Below are positions 1 through 7,052 of a stretch of 18,208 bases of DNA, piece after piece (within the stretch, counting starts at the first letter, position 1; each line of letters opens with the position of its first letter). The notes under the pieces were generated by a model. It was not told the DNA's origin, did not search any database, and saw nothing but the letters and a program-made list of their open reading frames with translations. Location: assembly GCA_003135495.1 (NCBI GenBank), contig PLBX01000284.1:1-18208 (forward strand), given 5' to 3'. Source of the DNA: Acidobacteriaceae bacterium. GTDB lineage: Bacteria > Acidobacteriota > Terriglobia > Terriglobales > Acidobacteriaceae. The translations under genes were made by a program, and so were the position numbers.

Positions 1-2112
1 TACATGGCGCCGGAGCAGGTGCGTGGCGAAGCTTCCGATCCGCGCACCGACATCTTTGCCTTTGGCGCCGTGCTCTACGAAATGCTTTCCGGGGCGCGCG
101 CCTTCCGCCGCAGCACGGCGGCAGAAACTATGACGGCGGTGTTGAATGACGATCCGCCGGATTTGTCCACTTCGTCGTCCGATTCCACGCGACTAGTCTC
201 TCCCACGCTCGAACGCATTGTGCGCCGGTGCCTGGAAAAAAGCCCGGAACAGCGCTTCCAGTCGGCTCGCGACCTGTCGTTTGCGTTGAGTGCGCTATCG
301 GGAAGCGAGGCCAGTGGGGCGGTGCGCGCCGCCGAAGCTTCTCGCCGGAGGCCGCTGCTGCCGTGGCTCACCTCGGCAGTGGTGCTGGTGGTGGTTGCCG
401 GCGCGACGTGGTTTGTGGCGCGCCGTCCCGGGCCCACGACCCGCATGCAGTTCGCCCTGGCAGTTCCCGATGAAATGAACATCAGCCACATGGCGCTGTC
501 GCGCGACGGCTCCATGCTGGTGTTTGTTGCGCCGGAGGAAAGCTCCGCGTTGCCCATGCTGTACCTGCAGCGCATCGGCACCTCCAGCGTGACGCTTCTG
601 CCGGGCACCCAGGGCGCGAGCTATCCCTTCTGGTCGCCCGACGGCGCCTACGTCGCGTTTTTCGCCAATGGCAAATTGCAGAAAATGGCCATCGCAGGCG
701 GCACACCCCAGGTCCTCGCCACCGCTTTGGCGGGACGCGGCGGCAGTTGGGGAAGCAAGGGGGTAATCGTTTTCGCCCCGGATGCTCAAAGCTCCCTTCA
801 ACGAATAAATGTCGATGGGACGGGAATAGCGCTGGTCACTCAGAGCACCAGGATGGCGGAGGATCAATCGCACCGTTGGCCTCTTTTTCTTCCTGATGGC
901 GATCACTTTCTATTCTGGGCCGGTAATTTCGGAAACCTGAAGGGTGATCGAGCGAGCGGCATCTACCTCAGCTCTCTTGCAGGAAAGGAAAGAAAGCTGG
1001 TTAGTCTCTGCCATTCAAGTTTTGCTTTTGACGCGCACAATTTGTATTACGCGGATGACCAGAGGCAGCTGGTGAGCATTCCTTTTGACCCCTCCTCAGG
1101 CACGATTTCCGGAAGCACTTCCGTGGTCGCGAATTCGGTCGGATTCCAACCCGCGACCTATTGGTCGGCTCTGACCGTGGCGCTGAATGGAACGTTTATA
1201 TACAACACAAGCGTGGGAGCGGCGCAGTCCGTACTTACATGGATGGATCGATCCGGAAAAGAACTCGGCCACATCGGCGCCGCTGCTGTCACTGCGAACC
1301 CCACGCTTTCGCCCGAAGGTGGCCGTGTCGCAGCGGATATCAGCGATCTGAAGGCGAATAACGTTGATATCTGGATTGAAAGCACATCGGGAGGCGGCAA
1401 CTCGCGCTTTACGTTTGATCCGTCGGAAGAAGTGGTCGGTGTTTGGTCGCGAGACGGCAGCATGATCGCTTACCGCATCGCCGATTCCGACGGCGCGAGT
1501 ATAAATATAAAGACCGCAACTGGCCTCGAGCGCGAGAAGAGGAGATATACCATCCCTAGATCGTCATTTGGTGACTATCTCCCTAATTCATGGTCTGTGG
1601 ACGGTCAGTACATTCTATGCACCCATCAGAATGAGACAGGTTCCGACTTGGAGTTATTGCCTGTCTCCAGCGGCGAGCCAACCCGCTTTCTAACTAGTAA
1701 CGGCAGCGAGACGAATGGGCAGTTTTCTCCCGATGGAAAATGGGTAGCCTATGCGTCCGACGAATCCGGCAATTGGGAGATTTACGTGACTTCGTTTCCC
1801 GGGGCCGCTGGAAAATGGCAAGTGTCGCGCGGTGGTGGCTCCGAGCCGCGCTGGCGGGGGGACGGAAAAGAAATTTTCTATATCGCGCCAAACGGCATGT
1901 TGACCGCCGTTCCGGTGAGTGGCGAAGGAATTTTCTCGACCGGAACGCCGGCGCCTTTGTTCCAGACTCGAGGGCGCGCTGCGATTTCCAGCACCGATGT
2001 TTTTACTTATGATGTCGCTAAAGACGGGAAACGATTTCTCGTAAACCGCTATGTTGCGCCGGAGCATATCGCTCCGCTGACCATCCTGCTGAATACTCCG
2101 GCCAGCAATTAA
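1..2112 (+). CDS. Ser/Thr protein kinase with C-terminal PD40/TolB-like beta-propeller, 5' partial
   Basis: This is the C-terminal part of a transmembrane Ser/Thr kinase. The reading frame is open from the first base and begins inside kinase subdomain VIII (YMAPEQ), so the ATP-binding, HRD and DFG motifs lie outside the window. Counting from the Met at base 4, subdomain IX is seen as DIFAFGAVLYEML (residues 16-28) and subdomain XI as RRCLEKSPEQRF (74-85). A single membrane segment follows at about 119-138. The remaining ~560 residues hold propeller-type repeats such as FWSPDG, FSPDGKWVAYAS and WRGDGKEIFY, expected outside the cytoplasm. The end (PLTILLNTPASN) resembles the usual end of acidobacterial kinase-propeller proteins. 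By family knowledge it should phosphorylate proteins in response to an extracytoplasmic signal; ligand and targets are unknown. G+C drops from about 65-70% in the kinase half to about 50% in the propeller half. Confidence 0.9.
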   Translation, partial: YMAPEQVRGEASDPRTDIFAFGAVLYEMLSGARAFRRSTAAETMTAVLNDDPPDLSTSSSDSTRLVSPTLERIVRRCLEKSPEQRFQSARDLSFALSALSGSEASGAVRAAEASRRRPLLPWLTSAVVLVVVAGATWFVARRPGPTTRMQFALAVPDEMNISHMALSRDGSMLVFVAPEESSALPMLYLQRIGTSSVTLLPGTQGASYPFWSPDGAYVAFFANGKLQKMAIAGGTPQVLATALAGRGGSWGSKGVIVFAPDAQSSLQRINVDGTGIALVTQSTRMAEDQSHRWPLFLPDGDHFLFWAGNFGNLKGDRASGIYLSSLAGKERKLVSLCHSSFAFDAHNLYYADDQRQLVSIPFDPSSGTISGSTSVVANSVGFQPATYWSALTVALNGTFIYNTSVGAAQSVLTWMDRSGKELGHIGAAAVTANPTLSPEGGRVAADISDLKANNVDIWIESTSGGGNSRFTFDPSEEVVGVWSRDGSMIAYRIADSDGASINIKTATGLEREKRRYTIPRSSFGDYLPNSWSVDGQYILCTHQNETGSDLELLPVSSGEPTRFLTSNGSETNGQFSPDGKWVAYASDESGNWEIYVTSFPGAAGKWQVSRGGGSEPRWRGDGKEIFYIAPNGMLTAVPVSGEGIFSTGTPAPLFQTRGRAAISSTDVFTYDVAKDGKRFLVNRYVAPEHIAPLTILLNTPASN

Positions 2113-2146
2113 TTTCTCCGTGATGCGGTGCGAAAGCCTACACCAC

Positions 2147-2172
2147 CAAGGACACTAAGGTACACGAAGGAA
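2147..2172. repeat. short imperfect AAGG-containing tandem repeat
   Basis: Between the convergent kinase and GH13 genes three AAGG units follow one another: AAGGACACT, AAGGTACACG and AAGGAA. The units are 9-10 bp. Similar purine-rich runs occur in intergenic DNA of some environmental bacteria, by recollection only. No good terminator hairpin was found in this 110-bp gap. Confidence 0.35.
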
Positions 2173-2222
2173 GTAGTAGCACCGCGCCGCGTCGCGTATA
2201 AACGCTAGTTCTGGACCTGCTA

Positions 2223-3959
2223 TTAGTGCACTTCCGCGATGAGCAACCCAAACGGCTCAAGCGAGACTTCGTTGCTTTGGGCCGAGGCAGCTTGCGAAGC
2301 GATCAACACCTTCAGGCTTGATGGTGCACTGGCAGAGCCGAAGCCCAGAGGCGAAAGATCGAAGCGTACCTTTCTTGGTGTCGATGACATATTCAAGGCC
2401 ACCAGAACGGCCTCTCCCTTATAGCTGCGCAGGTAAGACATCACGTTGGGATCGTTTTTGTTGAGCGCGACGTAGCTGCCTTCGAGTAAAGCCTGGTTGG
2501 TGTGCCGCAGCGCCAAAACTTTCTTGTAGAGATTAAGAACTGAATTCGCGTCTTGAGATTCGCTGGCTACATTGTGCGTCATATAGGTAGGCGGCACTGG
2601 GAGCCATGGAGTCGCATCGCTGAAACCAGCATTTGGCGCGGTGTTCCACTGCATGGGCGTCCGTTCGCCATCGCGGCCTTTTTCTTTGGGCCAGCCGGTG
2701 CGGCCAATCGGATCTTTAACATCTTCTCTGCGGATCGGATCGTTATTCTCCATTCCGATTTCTTCGCCGTAATACATGATGGGCGTGCCGCGTAGGGTCA
2801 GGTAGAAAGCGCCCATCAACTTTGCGATGGCGTCATTATTCTTGCCGTCCCCATAGCGGTTATACGATCGCTGGATGTCGTGATTGCTGATCACGAACAC
2901 GGGCCAGCCGTGAGCGGCATCTACGGCCGCGATCTGGCGGCGAAATTCGGGGGGCGAAAGTTGGTTGACCATGGTGAACATGAAATCCATGGGTAACTGG
3001 AGCTCATGGCTGCCTTGACCGTAGTAGCGGTCCAGTTCGGCGATATTCGAGGTCCAGGTTTCGCCAATGAGCACGGCATTATAATCGTCCGCTACTTTGC
3101 GCAATTTCTGGAGCTCTTCGTGAACCTGCGGGAGTTTATCGTTGTACTGGTTCTCCATATTCGGATCACCTTGTGCATTGGTGCCCGGAAGAACTGGATT
3201 GTCGCGCAACTCGGGGTCTTCAAATAGAGTATCAACTGCATCGAGCCGGAATCCGGAGACCCCGCGCTGGTACCACCACCGAGTGGTATCGAGCATCGTT
3301 TTTTCAACCGCTGGATTTCGCCAATTCAGATCGGGCTGCTGCTTATAAAAGAAATGATAAAAATACTGATTCGTGGTTGGATCCAGTGTCCATGCCGAGC
3401 CGCCGAAGATTGAGATCCAGTTATTCGGCGGCTTGCCTGGACCTTTGCCGTCGCGCCAGATATACCAGTCGCGATGTGCCGAGGTGCGGGAAGACTTTGA
3501 ATCCAGAAACCAGGGATGTTGATCAGACGTATGATTCGGTACGAAGTCCAGGATGATTTTGACGTTCTGTTTCCTTCCTTCAGCAACCATGCCATCGAAA
3601 TCCGCTAAGGTGCCATACATGGGATCAATGTTTTCGTAATCCGAAACGTCATAGCCGAAATCGACTTGCGGTGAGGGATAGCACGGACTGATCCAGATGG
3701 CATCGACACCCAGATTGTGCAGATAACTCATTTTGGAACTGATGCCGTTAAGATCACCAATTCCATCATTGTTGCTGTCCGCAAAACTGCGCGGATAAAT
3801 CTCATAAAATACCGCGTGCTGCCACCATTGATGACCCTCGGCATCAACTGGAGTGTTTTGCGCAACGGCAAAAAAAGAACAACACAACAACACCAAAATG
3901 GCCAATAGAACAAAGCGCGATAGCGAAGTTGGCGATGGCGAGGCGGAACACCAGGGCAT
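2223..3959 (-). CDS. exported GH13 family alpha-glucosidase-like enzyme
   Basis: This is a glycoside hydrolase of family 13 (578 aa), expected to hydrolyse or transfer alpha-glucosidic bonds in the periplasm. The ATG at 3959 is chosen because GGAG lies 8 nt upstream and it starts directly with a Sec signal peptide (hydrophobic core FVLLAILVLLCC, cleavage likely near FAVAQ). An ATG 13 codons upstream has no such support. In 578-aa numbering the conserved GH13 regions are intact: DFVPNHTS (region I, about 138-145), GFRLDAVD with nucleophile Asp240, GETW with acid/base Glu300, and ISNHD with Asp361. QPDLNW (about 208) is typical of alpha-glucosidase and oligo-1,6-glucosidase subfamilies. A C-terminal beta domain follows. 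Trehalose synthase or sucrose-acting relatives cannot be excluded. It is the last gene of the receptor-hydrolase operon, 91 bp after the glycoamylase-family gene. Confidence 0.9.
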   Translation of the reverse strand: MPWCSASPSPTSLSRFVLLAILVLLCCSFFAVAQNTPVDAEGHQWWQHAVFYEIYPRSFADSNNDGIGDLNGISSKMSYLHNLGVDAIWISPCYPSPQVDFGYDVSDYENIDPMYGTLADFDGMVAEGRKQNVKIILDFVPNHTSDQHPWFLDSKSSRTSAHRDWYIWRDGKGPGKPPNNWISIFGGSAWTLDPTTNQYFYHFFYKQQPDLNWRNPAVEKTMLDTTRWWYQRGVSGFRLDAVDTLFEDPELRDNPVLPGTNAQGDPNMENQYNDKLPQVHEELQKLRKVADDYNAVLIGETWTSNIAELDRYYGQGSHELQLPMDFMFTMVNQLSPPEFRRQIAAVDAAHGWPVFVISNHDIQRSYNRYGDGKNNDAIAKLMGAFYLTLRGTPIMYYGEEIGMENNDPIRREDVKDPIGRTGWPKEKGRDGERTPMQWNTAPNAGFSDATPWLPVPPTYMTHNVASESQDANSVLNLYKKVLALRHTNQALLEGSYVALNKNDPNVMSYLRSYKGEAVLVALNMSSTPRKVRFDLSPLGFGSASAPSSLKVLIASQAASAQSNEVSLEPFGLLIAEVH

Positions 3960-3967
3960 TAGTTTTT

Positions 3968-3971
3968 CTCC
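3968..3971 (-). promoter_or_regulatory. ribosome binding site that sets the GH13 start
   Basis: GGAG on the minus strand lies 8 nt before the ATG at 3959. It supports that start over the in-frame ATG at 3998, which would place 13 extra residues before the signal peptide. Confidence 0.65.
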
Positions 3972-3992
3972 ACTACAAAAAGTTAAAGTGTC

Positions 3993-4041
3993 GCGCAAGT
4001 TGGTAGATCCAAGTCGGCGGCTTATAGATAAACCAACGCGC
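3993..4041 (-). other. inverted repeat in the leader between glycoamylase-family and GH13 genes
   Basis: GCGC-AA-GTTGGT (3993-4004) is complementary to ACCAACGCGC (4032-4041). This makes a 10-bp stem with a 2-nt bulge and a 27-nt loop in the transcript, ahead of the GH13 ribosome binding site. It lacks a U-tract, so it is not a standard terminator. mRNA processing, stabilisation or attenuation are possible but unproven. Confidence 0.4.
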
Positions 4042-4050
4042 TAAACACCT

Positions 4051-5379
4051 TTAATGGAAACCAACCGCCGTCATTGCGGCGACCGGTTCGGGATTCTTCA
4101 TGAATGTGTCCCACACGAATCCGGTGCGTTGATTCTCGGCCATCAACATCATGATACCCAAATCAATTCCAAGCACATGCGGGTCATACCACCCGGAGAG
4201 TGGATTAAATGCGTCCACGAAGCTGTATCTCTGCCATGCTTTCGGAAACCAGTTCTGAATGTTGCGCAGCACCTCAATGCAGTCGGCCGCCAGAAACGGA
4301 ATCGATCCGCCCGCCGCGCACGGAACGATCGAGCCGTCTATGGGGCCCATTGGTGGCGCTCCACCCCATATGACATAGCCGTTCTGCGAGTCGGAAGAGG
4401 TGATTCCCCATAGCTTGTCCGAATAATCCGAGAACTGAGTACCTAAAGACTCCCCGCAGAATAATTTGTGCGCTTGCGTAGCCGTTACCGAGTTGTTGAA
4501 GTAATTAGCGTAGGCGTCTTGTTTGTTTCGAAAGTTAAACCAGGCATGCGAATACTGATGAATAAAAAGCGGCGCGATAGTATTTGTAACGTAGGTCAAG
4601 TCCTGGAAAGTGAGCGTCGGGCGCGAAATCTCCTGCCAGGAACTCGCGGGAATATGCTTTACTGGGGCGCCAATGGCCAATAAATAAAGCATCATCAGCT
4701 CCGAGTAAGTATCCCATCGCGCATGTAGGAATCCATTTTCAGGCGTCCAACCCATGGAGAATGTGGATCCATTGTTGAGCATCCACGGCCAATCGATGCG
4801 TTGATAAAGCTCCGTCGCCAGGTCCGTGACCTGCTGATCCTGGAAATGCTGACGACAGGTCAACACGCCGCATAAGAGAATGGCGGTATCAATTGAGGAA
4901 AGCTCGGAGCGGTCTATTCGCTGACCAGAATTAATATCCACGAAGTGATAAAAGAAGCCGTAATGGCTCGGCATCTCATTGAGCAGAAAATTTAAAGTGG
5001 TTTGAACGCGATCGAGAATGGCGCTTCTCGACATGTAGCCGCGCTGGTCGGCAATGCACAGGGCAGTCAGGCCGAAGCCGGTAGCCGCGATACTCGATAT
5101 AGTGAGACTGTCGATCCCGTTGGCGCGGGCGCGGTCCTTGACTTGGCCCGTTGTAGAACTGGCTTGCTCCCAAAAATAAAGGAAGATGGCGCGCTCGATG
5201 GTATCCAGAAATGCATCGTCATCGAGTTCCTTCGCCCCGGAAATCTCATTCGACTTCGAGTCGCCGCAAGATATGCTGAGCAATCCCGAACCCAGCAAAG
5301 GAGAGATGAGAATAGTCTTTCCTAACCGCGCAAGCCATTCCCGGCGGGTTGAAAGAGTCGTTGGAATACTGGCCCTCAC
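4051..5379 (-). CDS. exported glycoamylase-family (COG5368/PF10091) glycoside hydrolase, probable Tat lipoprotein
   Basis: This is a member of the glycoamylase family, an (alpha/alpha)6-type glycoside hydrolase group that includes GH144 beta-1,2-glucanases as well as members of unknown substrate. Family hallmarks are visible: AIFLYFWEQ and GQVKDRA near the N-terminus, SSIAATGFGLTALCIA, and a closing stretch with YDPHVLGIDLGIMML and ENQRTGFVW. The GTG at 5379 is chosen (442 aa). It gives a twin-arginine-like signal (STRREWLARLG), then a hydrophobic core and a possible lipobox (LSISC), so the product is probably a lipoprotein exported folded. The frame stays open upstream to a TTG at 5487, overlapping the GH39 gene by 44 bp, but neither start has a clear ribosome binding site; translational coupling to GH39 is plausible. 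The exact substrate cannot be read from sequence. Confidence 0.82.
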   Translation of the reverse strand: MRASIPTTLSTRREWLARLGKTILISPLLGSGLLSISCGDSKSNEISGAKELDDDAFLDTIERAIFLYFWEQASSTTGQVKDRARANGIDSLTISSIAATGFGLTALCIADQRGYMSRSAILDRVQTTLNFLLNEMPSHYGFFYHFVDINSGQRIDRSELSSIDTAILLCGVLTCRQHFQDQQVTDLATELYQRIDWPWMLNNGSTFSMGWTPENGFLHARWDTYSELMMLYLLAIGAPVKHIPASSWQEISRPTLTFQDLTYVTNTIAPLFIHQYSHAWFNFRNKQDAYANYFNNSVTATQAHKLFCGESLGTQFSDYSDKLWGITSSDSQNGYVIWGGAPPMGPIDGSIVPCAAGGSIPFLAADCIEVLRNIQNWFPKAWQRYSFVDAFNPLSGWYDPHVLGIDLGIMMLMAENQRTGFVWDTFMKNPEPVAAMTAVGFH

Positions 5380-5443
5380 GAAGAACGATGCAAAAAAGAC
5401 AGATATTACCGCGATTATAACTTCTTGGTAGGCCCTGCCAGCG

Positions 5444-6982
5444 TTACTTGAGTTGAATGATCGCCAGACCGTTGGCGGCGATATCAAGAGTCAAATCGTT
5501 TCCATTCAAGTCCATGACCCCGGGAGGAGGCATCTCCGCGGCCTGTTGCAACGCCTTGATTTGTTGTTGTGTCGGGTAACGTGGCTGGCCCATCCGCTCA
5601 TATAACGGATGCACGTCCCCATGATCGCGATCCACACGCGAAATAAACGCCCGCCGCCCTGATGGCAAATGTTGGAATCGCAAATGAATTGTCTTCGCCG
5701 ATCCAGTCTGATCGGGAGGAACGAGGTTCCACGCCGCCACCACCAATGACCCGTCTTTTTGCCGCGTCGCCAGCACGGAAGAATCGTCAACCGCAATACG
5801 TTCGTCGCCCAAGTCGTGCAGAATTCGAAATACGTTATAAGCGGGCTTTGGAATACTGTCCGCCGCAATCAACCCAAAGCCGCCGTAGAACGGCTGTTTC
5901 ACCACTCCTTGTTCCTCGAAGACATCCGAGAACGCCCAATACGACATCATTTCCGTCAAGCCGTCACATTCGCGGATCGTATCGGCCAGCCATGGCCCCA
6001 TGTAAATCGAATCAGTCACAGAAGGCTCGTTGAAATAGCTGGCGTTGTATTCGGTCCAGATCAACGGAAGGTTGGGCATGCTGGAGGAGCGAATCTCGTC
6101 GTGCACTTTTTTTACCGCACGGCACACCATCTGGTCGCGCGGAATCTGCTCGTCCGTTTTAAAAACATCCTGAGCTTTGTCGTTGCCGTAGACGTGCGAT
6201 GACACAAAATCCACCGGGACCCTTTCATCCGCGCAGTGCCGAATAAACGCATCGGCCCATGCCGCCTGCGCAGTCGAGGGTCCGCCCACACGCAAGCGCG
6301 GACTCACTTGCTTCAACGCGCGCGCCGTGTGATCGTAAAGCTTCCAATACGTCTCCTGTTTGGGATCGCCCCCCCAGAAATCAAGATTCGGTTCGTTCCA
6401 GACCTCGAAATACCACTGCGAAACTTCATCAATTCCGTAGCGATCGACAAGATGCTTGGCAAATTGCGCGATGAGGTTATCCCACTTTTCCCAGTCCTTA
6501 GGCGGAGAAATATTTTGCTTATACCAAAAGGCGTGAAGCATTTCCTTGGCCGCGAGCTTCTTGGGCATGAAGCTGAGTTCGACAAACGGACGCACTCCGT
6601 TCGCGAGCAACCCGTCATAAATTTGGTCTACATATGAGAAGTTGTACACAGGATGACCCTGGTCGTCCTCGTCGTAGACACCGACCTCATCATGAAAGAT
6701 GGCGTGAAATCGAACGTATTCGAAGCCGGTAATCTGCTTCACTTCGCGAAGGTCGTGGCGATAACTGTCTCGCAATGCGAGAATGGCTCGTCCCGACCCG
6801 AACATTTGTTCCCAGAAGTGAGGGAAGGGATGAGCGGGTCCGGCGGCGTCGATGAGAATTACTTCGGATTGTTGTGGTTCAGGATGTTGCGATCCGCCCG
6901 CAACTTGCGCCGGTATCGCGGTCCTGAACAGCGCCAGAAAAAATAGAATGGTGAAAAAAAATCGCGACGGCTTCGCTACCAT
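5444..6982 (-). CDS. exported GH39 beta-glycosidase (beta-xylosidase-like)
   Basis: This is a GH39 retaining beta-glycosidase (512 aa), usually a beta-xylosidase acting on non-reducing ends of short oligosaccharides. The GH39 signature FEVWNEPNLDFW carries the predicted acid/base Glu197, and LIWTEYNASY carries the predicted nucleophile Glu311. A Sec signal peptide (core FFFTILFFLALF, cleavage near IPAQV) sends it to the periplasm. A GAGG motif lies 9 nt before the ATG at 6982. After the TIM barrel a C-terminal beta domain closes the protein, as is usual for the family. It is the second gene of the operon, 70 bp after the TonB-dependent receptor and abutting or overlapping the glycoamylase-family gene. 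Other beta-glycosidase activities occur in the family, so xylosidase is the default rather than a certainty. Confidence 0.88.
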   Translation of the reverse strand: MVAKPSRFFFTILFFLALFRTAIPAQVAGGSQHPEPQQSEVILIDAAGPAHPFPHFWEQMFGSGRAILALRDSYRHDLREVKQITGFEYVRFHAIFHDEVGVYDEDDQGHPVYNFSYVDQIYDGLLANGVRPFVELSFMPKKLAAKEMLHAFWYKQNISPPKDWEKWDNLIAQFAKHLVDRYGIDEVSQWYFEVWNEPNLDFWGGDPKQETYWKLYDHTARALKQVSPRLRVGGPSTAQAAWADAFIRHCADERVPVDFVSSHVYGNDKAQDVFKTDEQIPRDQMVCRAVKKVHDEIRSSSMPNLPLIWTEYNASYFNEPSVTDSIYMGPWLADTIRECDGLTEMMSYWAFSDVFEEQGVVKQPFYGGFGLIAADSIPKPAYNVFRILHDLGDERIAVDDSSVLATRQKDGSLVVAAWNLVPPDQTGSAKTIHLRFQHLPSGRRAFISRVDRDHGDVHPLYERMGQPRYPTQQQIKALQQAAEMPPPGVMDLNGNDLTLDIAANGLAIIQLK

Positions 6983-7008
6983 TTCACGATCCTCAGGAGT
7001 GGAGGGAT

Positions 7009-7034
7009 GGACCGCGGCAAACTAACCGCCGTCC
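7009..7034 (-). other. intercistronic hairpin between receptor and GH39 genes
   Basis: The minus-strand transcript can fold GGACGGCGG against CCGCGGTCC around the loop TTAGTTTG. This gives eight base pairs with one G-G mismatch. There is no U-tract. A hairpin here could stabilise or partly terminate the receptor message and so set its level apart from the enzymes, but this is inference. Confidence 0.45.
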
Positions 7035-7052
7035 AAGAGATGCTACGCCAAA

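Noticed and set aside
3960..3998. upstream ATG at 3998 for the GH13 gene
   Set aside because: It adds 13 polar residues ahead of the signal peptide and lacks the ribosome binding site present at 3959.
5662..6637. several plus-strand frames of 120-150 codons over the GH39 gene
   Set aside because: All are antisense shadows of a gene with intact catalytic motifs; no family features.
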